Positions 44,013 through 60,785 of a DNA stretch of 64,000 nucleotides are shown here, piece by piece. Numbering within the stretch: the stretch's first letter is position 1; every line of letters begins with the position of its first letter. The DNA comes from Panaeolus papilionaceus (lineage: Eukaryota > Basidiomycota > Agaricomycetes > Agaricales), in contig JADNRZ010000025.1 in assembly GCA_015501605.1 (NCBI GenBank), forward strand, positions 496,001 to 560,000, given 5' to 3'. The notes beneath the pieces were generated by a model that searched no databases, was not told where the DNA came from, and saw only the letters and a program-made list of their open reading frames with translations. The position numbers were made by a program, and so were the translations under genes.

Positions 44013-47000
44013 GAAGGGCTGAGAAGGAGGGACGGGTGCCAGTGTAGCGCAAGATGATGCTAGGACCCTGGAGATAGGTTCTATGATTACTACTAGAGCT
44101 GTGCTGGCATGTGCATTGTGCACACGAAGCACGTGGCGCTATGGTTGATCCAAAATAGTTTAAATACAAACGCAGTTCATTACTCTACTGTCTACACACT
44201 GAAATCGTAACTTTGGACAGGGAGGATGGCGGACTGGAGCACTTTGAGAAGTTTGGGTCAGCAAAAACGGTAGTGTGGGATGGTGCGCTGGAATGTAGAT
44301 TAACCGGCTTCTATGGCCCTCACGAAGCATTGGCCTAGGCCCAGAAACCATTATCGAAGCAAGTTGGTGACAGCATTCGTAGAGGGGGAAGCGTGTGAAC
44401 AACCCGGCGCTTGAGCAGCGATCTTAAACTTGAAGGCAGATGTAGTGAATTTGAGACAGGAATATCTAACCGACATCCACGAGAACATACAACTGCAATG
44501 AGTACGACAGAAAGTCCCACCGCAAGGAAAAGCTGTGCAGTGGCCAACCCGTCAGACAACTACGTGCTGCTTTTTACTTTCGAATGACATAAATCCTGTG
44601 CAAAAACTGAATTAAACGCCGACTTAACCCTAGGCCTACTACTTATCATCTGGTTTACAGACATGTATCATACATATGCAATACTGGCAGGGTCGAAGGT
44701 ATCCGTTTTGGGAGGTTGGCTAATAATAGCATCCGCTGCGTCAAAAACTAACAATGACGTGAGGGTGGAGGCGAATAAGAGTGCCAGTGGAGATCCGGTC
44801 GCCACACTCTCGCTCCGGTAGCCGTACACACTTACGAATACCAGCTTCGTTACAAAGGGACCGACCGATATAAAAGGTCTAAATGGAGAGCAGGGATAGA
44901 TGGAAAATAATAATAAAAGTGCACCCCATGCACTATGAAGATTGAACTGGATTTAAAAGCGGGGAAGAAGAGAAGCTCAATCAACCAATATTTACAAAGC
45001 GCCTAGTGTAGGATTGCGGAGCGAGAGTACGGGTAGCATGATTATACATATATATACGTGTGAATACAGTCAAAAAACATCCCAGAACCCTGAGGACAAA
45101 CAATTATCGCTGCCCAAGCGACTGTCCCAGTCTTCGGAGATGAAGTTTCAAATGAAGCGGATCAACCTGATTAGGGACGGCGCTTGTGTGACCACACCAC
45201 AACAGATCCCCGAGAACCACATTTCAGTCACTGTTACGAAATGGACATTCCATGCTACAACGACGTTGCAAACAAGGCTAGCTTACTATTACCTCTATAC
45301 TATTCGCAAACATCCAACTGAACTTCAGGAAGCATAACGACATCAAGACGGGGCGTGTAGAGATGAAGTCGATCAACTCTGGACCTACGGGCGCTTATCA
45401 TCGACGCCAACAGTTAACATCGATAACATTATAGGACTTGGAAGCCAATGGTACCTAAGTCCACCAATATATAACAGAAAAATTTGGCTTCAGATGTCTC
45501 AATTCTCCTTACTGTACTTAGTATACATTGACCCTTGAGACCCGGAGCCAGATGTTACTAGTTAGAGCCCTAGACCGGAAAGCCTCGTTGCTTGAACGTA
45601 TGCGGGAACTGCCATCACGACGTATTGGTATAATGCTATTTATAGATATGCTATGCAGCTCGTGTAATTAGATATGGTTTTGAGATAGAAATTTGATAAT
45701 ACAGGGTATTCGTAACAAATTTAAAGTCAGAGTCAGTCCAGGCTTGAAAGAAAACGAAAAAAAATCATTGTGATCGAGGTGGCTAGTAGAGCATTGTATA
45801 AATACTATCATAAGAGCCTTTTGTAGTAGAGGCAAAGAAGATGATGATGTGCTGAAAGTCCAACTGTCGAAGCATCGACTCCCACTGGAATCATAGAGTC
45901 TGCTGACTGTCTGAGAAAAGTGTCGCTTGAGCCATCGTCCTCTGTCTCCTACTTATATTAACCTCGACAGTCCCTCAGATAAGGCTTGCTCCAACGGTAA
46001 TGCCGTTTTCCCGTGGCCTACAAGTATTCAACATTCCCCCGATTGATAGAAGCCCCGTGTAATTCATGTGGTATGATAATGCCTGAGAAATGGTCGCTCA
46101 GCTTCTCCATACAACCCCGTTGAACGACAGCCTTTTCACTTCCTGTATATTTACAGTCTGTTCACAAAGCTATAACTTCAATGGAATGCGTTAATCAGGT
46201 CTCGTCGCTGTCTGTTGCTTTTGCCGTTTGCTTTTCGCCTTTCAATGGACAGCAATTATGGCCTGCAAATGCTGAGTATGCCTAGTTTCAACCGCAATTA
46301 AAATTTCAATGCCGTTTCATAATTCTCCTTTTAATTAATTAATATGGTACCCATAATATTCGACTATGACATGACCTACGTCGGTATCAGGTTGCGCCCC
46401 TACTCCATGTGGCAGCATACAGACAACAAACTCGACACGACGAACGTAGCTCTCCGACAAATCGTCCGTACCACCGTGTAACAAGGGCGACTGTGGAGAG
46501 GAAAGTACATCGAAGAGCATCTGGCCAAATCTTTCTCTCTGGACGTCATGTGGATATACGGGTGACCAATGGTGGTGAATTATGCTTTCGCACAATACGC
46601 TCCAAAGCGGGGAACGCGAATATAGAACAGCAGAGGATACCCGGCTTCACAGAAACCTTGTTTATTCTCAGTGACCATCTCTTCTTTTGCCAGCGAGTAG
46701 CATTTGTGTAGTGCCGTCCTGAAAGTCCATTTGGGGCCGGCTTTATGGAGAGGCAAGCATGAGTATCATCTAATATTTACCCTACACAAGCTATGGATAA
46801 GGATAAACGAGGCCTGTGTGGATCACACATCCAGGTATCATCGGAGAGCATGAGATACATGAAGCACTGCCTTCACGGTCATTAGTCACTATTGTGTCTA
46901 ATTATACGAAGATGGATAGAATTGTTCCACTCTCCAACAGGTCATGCATGTGTTCTTTGGTCGCATGGCCACATGTGAACTTCTTCCCGCCCCTGCGCCG

Positions 47001-50000
47001 ACCAGCGATATCTTCTGACACAATGTCAATGTTAACACCATTGCCAATAGATCATTGAAACCATCGTCAATGAATTCCACCCTACGATAATTCTTTTTCT
47101 TCCGCCATCGTCATTTTCGATCCTTCCTTCTCACCTACTTGACCCTTTCTACTTTACTAAGGATTATGCCTGGCTACGGTAATGGCTAGAGCTATGTGGG
47201 GCTTCTAATACCCTACGCCGGTGTCCTTTAACATAGTGACTCTGTATGGATGGTGAATTTGCGCAGGCGTCGGCGTATTGTCCGTCCCAATCGACATCGT
47301 CGATCTGAGCCCATGGCCACATCATTTACCCAACGTTGCGTATGTGTCACCCCTCACATGGTTAACGAGCAATTTGAGTAGTAGGATCACAAGCAACACA
47401 CTCCATTATTCCTCATAAATGCGGCACCACAGCGGAGAAAAGATACATTGGTGGATCAGTAATCATGCTCATTCACCGGGACGGTGCAGATAACATGGCG
47501 GGGTTGAACCAAATGGGAACGCTCAACAGAGCAACGAAAAATAGAATGGGCACGGTAGCAAGGTGCTAGGTCATCAGTTGCACAAGGAGATGCCTCGTCA
47601 TGGAAGCGGAAACAATTTTGCATACAGAGCTGTAATCGTATGTTCGCCCGTTGTTTCTTTATGACAGTGAATGCATCGTATCCGACTCATGTACGTACAT
47701 CTTGCCAGACTCAAATACTTTTGGAGGCTATGCAGATATAATTAGCACGGCAATTTTGTGCAAATGTTAGCAAAATAGATGAAAAATACAATGATTTCTC
47801 AAGGAGGGGACTTAGAAGACGGCGGGAGTGTCGGACTTACGACCAGACGGAATTGGCACTCTCGTTCTCCGCATCTCTCACGAACAAAGACAGGCAAGGC
47901 GCCATGCTAATGGACGCGGGAAATTGGATATGCTTGCCGATTCTCGTGCTGTCAATGAGGCCTGCGGTTTTCTTCTGTTCGAATGTTTGTATTCGGGTAG
48001 GTAGGTAAAATGATTATCAGGTATCCACAGCACAGGCGGAAATGAATGAAGTTGAAACAATATCGGACCGATGTCGATTATTTGCGCTTTGAACGCAATA
48101 GCGAAAGCCCAGTACCAGACATCATAATTTAAGATAATCGGCCGTGTACTGGGGTCTTGAAGGAAGGAGTATAATTATCTCAATGAATTGAAGACGGTCA
48201 TCTTCGCTGGCTGTGAAATGCTGACATGGGTTTGCCACACTTGTCTGGCTTCTCGGGTTGAATGAAGTTATTTTTGTGGTTATCAATGGTAAAAAAGCGC
48301 ATGGCAAAGCATGCATGGAACCATCGATCTAGAGATGCTCCAAGAGTACATTACATTTTCTGAAGTACCATTGTCATTTCGGCCCTTGGGGTTAAGCATA
48401 AATCAAGCGATTCTTCATGGCACTCGTAGAGCTACGGCAGAAGTCGCCATCCTAGAATTTGTCAGAGGATAGTTGTAGAATGCAATATGGTAAGGCTTCA
48501 CATGTAACACTAGCACCAGAGATTCCAGCCGGGCGCTGAACCGTGCGGCGTGGAGACGATCCCAATTCCAACATATTTGGAGCTCGACACGATTGTGGGA
48601 TTTGTCGGCCAAATGGTGTGGTTCATTTGAGAGAACTAAAGAGTAAAACTTGTAATTTACCTCATTTAGGTGTCTTGAAAAAAACAAGAACTTGAAATTT
48701 GCTTGAAAACTTGAATGATATGAGGACTTCAAGAATCCTTAGAGTCAGAGTGAGAAACTACCGCCCGCGTTCATGTATAATAAAGTCACGTAGAACCAAA
48801 TTCTTGAACAATTTCCAAGCTTTCTGGTATATTTCTATGAGGACTAGTGCACCGTGCGTTGACGAGAATGAAGAATGTCGTTGGAGCGAGCCAGTGATAG
48901 CGTGACCCTTATCGTGGACATATTGTGACCGTCCTGGTATGGTAGTCACTCAACACTGACACTGGCCGCACTGCCCACTAGTGACCTTGACTACCATTCT
49001 GTGTTTGGTCTCCTCATTTGCGGCTGTCGGCCTCAACTTCGAGGAGGAGAGGTTGTCGAACATAATGTCGCGCATGCATGACTGGCAGAATATAACGTTC
49101 AAGTGTCTCTACAATCCTTTAAGCCTTTACCACTGAACGGTTCAGTTGATTCGAAATATCAGCCCTCATCTTGACGCCTTGAGCCAGGAAGTTAACACGC
49201 ATTTTAATGCTCTTTTGGATCAAGAAAATGGACGTTATTCGATGTGATACGAGGTAGGACTTCCATCCTATGTTTACGATATTTCCCGGCTCAATGTGGT
49301 ACGTCTGCCCTAGCTCTAGTATGTCGATTTTGTCAATCTATGGTCAAAGAACCACTCCTGGTTGCTCCGATGGTGCACATAAATAAACGTGCATCATGGT
49401 GAAGGTGAAGTCTCCTGATTGGTTCAATACCCGCTTATTTTTTTTACACAAACCGAAGTTGAACGTTGAGCTCGGGCAGAGTCGGCACATGCTTCAGTTG
49501 TCAAGTCACTATTTCCCCGAAACAGTCAAGGAAATGGGGAAAGGGGTGCACGAATTACTGGTATCCAAAACTGCGTTCCTTGGATCCTCCTGGTGAATTC
49601 TATCTTTGAAGCCAGCTTCGATGTCTACTGTTGTGCATTCAACATCCGTTTATCACTGTCAACTGATATCGACTGGTCTTCCCGTTCAATTCAGCTAATC
49701 AATTGTCCTCGTATGTCCAGGACCAATTACTTCTCTCCCCAGAATGGGACGCCAAATATCCGTTCCCTTTGGGTCATGGACATTATTCGACGGGCCTGAT
49801 GACTGCGCTCCGCGTCAAATGGAGGTCGTTATTTTTCCCTCTGACATTCAGGCGGCATTCCCTTCTAAACTCCACCCCATCTCTTGTCAACATTTTACTG
49901 CATCTCCTCATACTATATTCTTCTCAACTTTGTGCACTAAGGTAACCTCCTCCCATTTGTCGCGAACGCTTCTCCGATTCTTGTATCGGCTTCGCCATAT

Positions 50001-51564
50001 ATTTCAAGATAAAAATAGCCCATGACGTATTTATCAACCATCAGATCACCCCAACCTGAAAACTTATTTATTTACAGCTCAGGAGACCACGCGATGATCA
50101 TCAAATCTCACATTACCCGCGATGAGGTGAAACAGGCGATGATAGTATCTCTCCGTCGAGTACGCCCGATACAAATGCGTTTATCCCGCACTTGCTGGTG
50201 ACGTGTTAATATTAATTAAATGATATTCGTCGAGGACTCAGGGCAGTCACTGCGGCGCACAACTCACCATCTACACTTGGATTTCTCACTTAAGGAGTGC
50301 GCACTACGTGCTGGGGCTGACGCAGAATTCCGTAGTATTCTCAATAGATGGTAAAACTATCCATTTTCAATACATGCTTATCGCCCACTAATCGTCGACT
50401 GCTCCAACAGCTTCAAAACCATAAACTGGTCACATTTCGACGTCTGACGCGTTACATACCAGGCCAGCGGCCACCAGCCTACTGACACCCGAAATTGGTA
50501 TTTTTCGAGGGACTGTTCGAAATATATTTGACGAAAATTATAGGTTCCTCTTACTTAAAATAAACAATCGTTCCGTTGACCGGGTCCTTCATGTCAGACA
50601 TATCCGCTTACCCAACTATACTTAGCACTGCATACACCACACGGCTTTACCGGGAGGAAGCCTCGTCGAGGCGCATCTGCGATCTCAATTACCCCGACCA
50701 ACAACGTTCATTGTTGAATACAATGCATATTTGGATACACTGGCTGTATCATCAACTGGCGCTCCACTTTCCTTTGAGATGCTGAACCCCATCAGGTCAA
50801 TCTATGAATGGGTATTATTGTCGGCCGTTCAGAGCTGTGTCTTGCTATCCTTCATCCCTGGGAACTTGGTGTAGATGCCTTGCTATAGATTTTGCCGACA
50901 GACTGAACATGACATTGCGACAATCTCTGCTTGTACATATCCTTGAATTCTCCGTTGATGACCTAGACGTCGCAGATCACTCTCAGAGAAGACCTTAATT
51001 ACCCCATAGCTCAATCAAGAGCTCAGCGCATGATCGAGGCATGATGTCGCACCTAACACCGACAACATCGTCATGTTCAACATGGTAACTCTCTCGTATG
51101 ACCTCTTGATGACTCACTGACTGAATTACTCGGCCAAGTAGATATCATCTATTTATTGCCCGCCCTCTATTTTTGGCTCGGTGGACTAAGTGATAGGCGT
51201 CTCTCCCCTTGCAATACAATTGACCGCAACTTATGTCCGTCATTCATCCATGTCAATACATCGATGCTAGTGTGTACCATACAACGCTTTCTCTTTGACA
51301 AGCCTCACCATCTGGATTTATCAGGACTTCGGATGTTTGAGGATCAACGATATCTCGTTTTCGACATAATCTCCGGGACAAGCTTGGTTTACAGCATTGA
51401 TAGGATCAATGTGACCGCATCAGCATGCTGTATGTCTCCGATCTTTCGTGGCGCGAAGTTCTAACTTGGTATGCGGCAATTCAGGGCTCGTACATCGCAA
51501 ATTTAGCGTACCTCTGACGCTGCAACGGTGACTTGCAACTTCACGTATGGCGGAGGTTTTCAGG
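44013..51564. other. 7.5-kb stretch without a supported gene
   Basis: Only short frames, none with domains I recognise. A minus-strand frame at 44335-44559 begins with a hydrophobic anchor of about 20 residues (LFLAVGLSVVLIAVV) followed by basic sequence, the way many P450s start, but nothing P450-like follows; it may be a relic. Other frames (46335-46595, 49744-50025) show no motifs. No long terminal repeats, tRNA genes or transposase motifs were found by eye. It may be old transposon or gene debris, non-coding RNA territory, or simply intergenic. Confidence 0.45.
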
Positions 51565-51572
51565 TATAAAAG
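51565..51572 (+). promoter_or_regulatory. TATA box of oxalate decarboxylase
   Basis: TATAAAAG lies 92 bp before the start codon, a position expected for the core promoter of a strongly inducible fungal gene. Confidence 0.6.
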
Positions 51573-51656
51573 GGAAGCCATTCTATCCAACAATCTTCAC
51601 CAGTCAACGGTACAAAACCACCTCGACTAGCCTCAACAACTCCGATAACCAACACA

Positions 51657-53521
51657 ATGATCAGCATCACCTCCCTCACTCTCGCACTTCTCCTCTCCAG
51701 CGCTGCATTCGCTGCACCTGCTGCATCAGAACCAGCAGTAGCCACACCTTCAGCTGCAGTTACCCCCAGCGCCGCAGTATCTTCTGCTCCTGCTCCTGCG
51801 GCCTCCACAGTTGTAGCCTCCGTTCCTTTTTCCGATGTAGCAAAGACGAGCGCTCGTCCAACGTCAACGGCGTCTGCCCCTGCTGCAAGCCAGACAATTC
51901 CAGGAATCGACCTCGACCCAAACCCGGTCCTCTGGGGACCTACAAGCGGTACCCCGGATGCAATCAGAGGTTCTACAGGGGCAACTGTTCTCGGCCCAGT
52001 CGACGAATCAATTGATCGGGAAAACCCCGACTTTTTGGCTCCTCCCTCTACTGATCACGGTAGCGTGTACGTGTTTTACATTGGTCTTAAAGACGAATTT
52101 ACTCACGAAGTGTTACAGTAAGAACGCGAAATGGCCCTTCAGCATGTCTCACAACCGTCTCCAAACTGGTGGATGGGCTCGTCAGCAAAACGGTAAGAAC
52201 TTGCAACTTCGGGTTTGTACCAAGACTAATCACATTTTTTTTCAGTCAACGTTATGCCAATCGCCACTGAGATGTCCTCAGTCAACATGCGCTTGAAGCC
52301 TGGTGCCGTTCGTGAGCTTCACTGGCACAAGAACGCCGAGTGGGCATACGTTCTCGAGGTAAGCTTTTGCCACCGTCATTTTCCAATTCAGACACTTACA
52401 GATCTATTTTAGGGTAACGTCCAAGTCACTGCTGTTGATCCCGAGGGCAAGAACATCATTGCCACTGTCGGCCCAGGAGACTTGTGGTACTTCCCTGCTG
52501 GATACCCTCACTCTCTCCAGGCTACCGATGACAACCCAGAGGGTGCTGAATTCGTTCTGGTTTTCGACGTTGGTGACTTCAGCGAGGACTCTACCTTCTT
52601 GGTAAGACTCCATTTGTACCTACTTGACAAACTGCCGAGCTAACACACGAATCAGTTGACCGACTGGATGGCCCACGTCCCAGTTGAGGTTTTGGAAAAG
52701 AACTTCAAGACCTCCGCCTCTGCTTTCGCCCATATCCCAGAAGAGGAACTTTACATCTTCCCTGCTCGTAAGTGCCTCATCCAGCTCCTCTACACCTCCA
52801 GGATCTAATCACGGCATGCAGAGCTTCCTGAGCCCGACAGCAAGGGACCAAAGAGCCCTGAGGGTACCGTTGACAACCCATTCGTCTTCCCTCTCTCCAA
52901 GGCCAAGGCAACTAAACTCGATGGAGGATCCGTCAAGGTTGTCGACTCTCGCACATTCAAGGCTTCGAAGACCATCGCTGCCGCAGAAGTCACTGTTGAG
53001 CCCGGTGCGATCCGGTAAGCGCTCATCCACTCAGACAACCAACGCAATTCTTGCTCACTCATTTTGTATATAGTGAGCTCCACTGGCACCCAACTCAGGA
53101 TGAGTGGAGTTTCTTCATGTATGTCTTCTTCTGATTCGTTTCAACACCCGATCTGAATCTGACCGTTCTTCAGTGAGGGCCAGGCTCGCGTCACTATCTT
53201 CGCTGCTCAATCCAACGCCCGCACTTTCGACTACCAAGCTGGTGACATTGGATATGTACCGGCCACCATGGGTCACTACGTCGAGAACATCGGCAACAGC
53301 ACCCTTCGCTTCCTCGAGATCTTCAAGACCGACACTTTCGAGGACATCAGTTTGAGCAACGTAAGCTCTATCGAGTTGATATTGTAAAACATGCATCTAA
53401 TATTCTTCATCAGTGGCTCGCTTTGACTCCTCCCGAACTCGTCAAGGCCCATCTTGGCTTCGACGACGCGACCATTGCCAAACTCACCAAGAAGAAGCAG
53501 ACCGTCATTGGCCCCGCTTGA
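51657..53521 (+). CDS. Oxalate decarboxylase (bicupin)
   Basis: Nine exons (51657-52066, 52119-52192, 52246-52358, 52413-52601, 52656-52767, 52822-53014, 53074-53118, 53174-53360, 53414-53521) join in frame to 476 residues. A signal peptide ([19 protein letters not shown]) and an Ala/Ser/Pro/Thr-rich stretch to about residue 75 precede two cupin domains. Metal ligands are seen in [17 protein letters not shown] with PAGYPHSLQ, and again in [18 protein letters not shown] with [10 protein letters not shown]. The lid of the first domain reads SEDST, with the Glu that distinguishes decarboxylases from oxalate oxidases. The enzyme splits oxalate to formate and CO2 with Mn, outside the cell. Wood- and litter-decaying fungi use it to limit the oxalate they secrete. 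Confidence 0.95.
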
Positions 53522-57604
<4,083 letters not shown>

Positions 57605-57884
57605 ATTCTATCACGTGGGAGTCACCTTTGGAGTTACTCTTTTATGCCCTTGATGAGTTATTTGACCACACATTTCTTGGATCTGTATGTAATTTGTACT
57701 CTGTATATAATACCCCAGTAATATTATACCATCTTGTATCACCAGCGTTCAAAGTCAGAAAAATATCACGGAGAGTTCAAAAGACGCTTCAGCTTTCTTG
57801 GTGTTAAAACTTTGTTCGATACATTATACATTGTGCTGGCCGTCGTTATTATATACACCTATCCTTCCATGCCAGATAGAAGTG

Positions 57885-60079
57885 TCAAGCACCAAAACAA
57901 GGCAACCACTCATCCAACGCCATCTCAAAGAGCCCTAAACCAGTGAAAAATGGTTGCTGCGATACAGGGCTGTAGAAGCCTACAGTTTTGAAGTCGGAAT
58001 GGTTGGCGTCGGGAGTGAGGAGGACGCGCATGTCTGAGACATGAACCATGGAGGGGTAGGTTATGCCGAAGAATGAGGGTGAGGGTGGTGCTTGGTTGCA
58101 TCTGGATTCAGAAGGGAGTCAGAATTATGATGCGAGGGCGGGAGGAAGTCTTAAAAAAGATGTACTTTGGAATGACGACTGATGGTGTCCGTTTTGGTGA
58201 ATTGTCTTCTATGGATGCAAGACCCATAGTTCGCCAGGGATCAACTAGAGGAGATGACACGTAAATATCAGGAAGGTTTTTGACATTAACAAGAATCAAA
58301 CGACTCGCATTCGCCATTCGTAAAAAGGACATTGGAGGGTGTCATATTCCAACCTCCATATTTATTCACATTCTCAACGCGAGGTTGGGGAGGGATGCCT
58401 TTCGGGAAGGTTTGGTTACATTGTTGCTGGAAGAGATCTAGGGATAAGAACGAGGTCTCAATCGATAGCTTATTGGTGGGGTCCCCGCGATGATAGTACC
58501 CTGTAACCACCCTCGTCAATAATTGTATCGCTGAACCCTGAACAGGATTCATAACCGCACCGTATTCCGAGCAATACTGCCACATCCATGACAAGTCTTG
58601 CACAGGATCATCCGCATTTCCCGGTACAGAATCGTAATCCAATTCGCTAATCGCAGTGAGGAACGCTTTCAAGCCAACTTCAATTCCGAATTGTGCCACG
58701 ACACCACCTTCAAACGCGGGCTGGGTCAAATTTTGCGTTTCCAAGAGGTTGCAGAATGGTAAGAGGGAGGCCTCAAAGCCGTAGTACTGCATCACAACAT
58801 GAAAAATATCAATGAGCAAAGAGATGACGACCAGGTAATAAACGCCAACCTGATAAAAATCCAACGGGTCCATAAGAATACTCGCAGCATCCACATCACT
58901 CGTCTGAGCCGCTTTCTCCTTCGTCAACCCCATCGCCGCACTCTCATCCCCGCCAGGCTTCCCAAGTCTCGCCTTGAGCAGCTCAAACTTCATATCCTGC
59001 ACCTTGTCCTTCTCACCACTCTTCAATGTTTCATCCACATGTTGTGTCACCGCCACCCAGTCGGCTGAGCAATTCCTCGTAAGGCTGCGTTCTGCTGCTT
59101 TGTAATAGCTAGACATGTCTATTTGGGCCTGGACAGGCGCGGAGGATGCCCATGATGCGAATATGGTGGAAGGGTTCCGGATGCGTAGGTGTGTTGAGCG
59201 GATGCCGGGGTAGGAGCCGCCGAGCATGACCCATGGTGTACCAGATGGGTGTACAGGGAATTGTTTGAGGGGGTTGGTGGTAGCTGCATCTACAGTTGCG
59301 GAAGCTGCGTCTTGAGAGTGAGCACCGTTTGATGCAGGTTTTGCGAATGAATTCGCAAAGAACACAACATCTTCTAAGGCTTGTTCAGTGTTAAGGAATT
59401 GCCATTGTTCAGCAGTGGTATTTTCCTGAGGCGATGATTAGCATTGTATAAACACCCATATACTGGTTTGCATACGTTCACAGGGAAAGGGAGCGAGTCT
59501 CCATAGAATCTGTGCTCCCAGAGAATCGCGAGTCCATTGTAGCGTTTTGCAAGACGCATTGTAGCAGAAAGCCCATGGAATTCCTGTTAACAAAGTCAGA
59601 GTTTGCCCACCTAACGATATCGACCAAAGTCACCTGAAGGTAATAAGGCAGGAGCGGTTCGGCATTTTGCTCTCCAGAGTCAAAAACTAATCGTAAATAA
59701 TGTTTAGATAACATCCTTCAAGACATTAGGAGAACAACTCACGAAAGACAGGCCCACCAGGCTTCCAGTAGGTACTATTGACCCAGAACCTATTCTTGAA
59801 AGTTTTCGATGTTGGCCGGGCTGAAAAGTGATCCAACGGCATCTAGATGAACATGAGCACCTATAATTCAACAACCAAAAGAAAAATACTAACGTCAATG
59901 AATTGCGCGTCATTACGAATTACACCAGGCGGAGGTGAAGCTGTGGAGGCCAGAACAGCATCAAGGGGGTTTCTGGGTCTGAATTTCCGCTGTGAGCTGT
60001 AGCTGTGCGACAAGGTGCTACACAAGCAGAAGTTGATCAATTCAACAAGGAACAAGAAGCGAAGCAGTGGGTGAGGCAT
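57885..60079 (-). CDS. Secreted serine carboxypeptidase, family S28
   Basis: A multi-exon gene of roughly 590 residues. It starts with a hydrophobic signal (MPHPLLRFLFLVELINFCLC, ATG 60079). QFID joins PLDHFSARPTSKTFKNRFWV, then EHRFYGDSLPF, and the nucleophile motif GGSYPG with Ser near residue 220. Later exons give NKYGGW-MTPSNVLFTNGEF and DPWRTMGLASIED, with the catalytic Asp in DPW and a conserved His in MVHVSDMR. S28 enzymes (like prolyl carboxypeptidase and fungal acid prolyl peptidases) cut near Pro. The intron joining NGE to FDPW begins with GC (GCGAGT...CTAG), a GC-AG intron; without it the frame stops at 58286. An in-frame intron inside the 58.8-kb part removes a false hydrophobic stretch. 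Tail-to-tail with GMC3. Confidence 0.87.
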
Positions 60080-60785
60080 CGCATGAAAGAGACTTGACAG
60101 GGCAAGTTGTCATCATCATCATCTCCTGGCTGGGTTTATCAATATACCAAGTTTGTTAAAGATAGAAAGAATAATGTGGCACATGGGTCTGCGAAAGAGA
60201 AGGCCATGCCGCTATCTCTCCACTCTCTATTAAAAGTTGGGAGGTCATAGGACATGAGTATAAATATGAAAATTTAGCCCTGATAAGGGATAGAGGCGGT
60301 TGGTATACTCCCAGACGACCATGAGACCAGGGTTGTCCATGCAAGGTGCTATCCAGAACAATACTGGTGAATTCCTGTCTTCTAAACTATCCACGAAAAC
60401 AAGTTGGTTCCAGAGGAGTTAAAAGGGATTTCATATAACAGTTTGAGTTTATAAGCCCGTAGTCCTAAAGCGACATCGTGGTTGAAAGTAGAGATGCGTG
60501 ATGGCAAGTGTGTAGGGTCACACCATAGTTGAGAGTCGCGACCAGACTGCTGATCATGATCGTAAAAACGAGCATCCCAGAACGGCTCAAGCGTTAAGGA
60601 AGCCAATAACGGTGGTATGTATAATCTTTAAAAACTGGATAGCGGTACCGGTACAAGTTTATTAGTCGTATGTTGTCTAAATTAAAATATCTGGGTATAC
60701 AAGCAAGTGACCCTAGTAATACACATCCAACCAAACCAGAGAAGAATAAACAATAAGAATAAAATAAAATAACGAGTAAAAAGTA
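60080..60785. other. Spacer upstream of the S28 gene
   Basis: Promoter of the peptidase and 3' flank of the F-box gene. Short ATC repeats lie near 60109-60122. No gene supported. Confidence 0.5.

Noticed and set aside
44335..44559. Frame starting with a P450-like membrane anchor
   Set aside because: No proline-rich hinge, oxygen-binding helix or haem motif follows in any frame; at best a relic.
46335..46595. 86-codon minus-strand frame
   Set aside because: No recognisable motif, no intron continuation and no clear start context.
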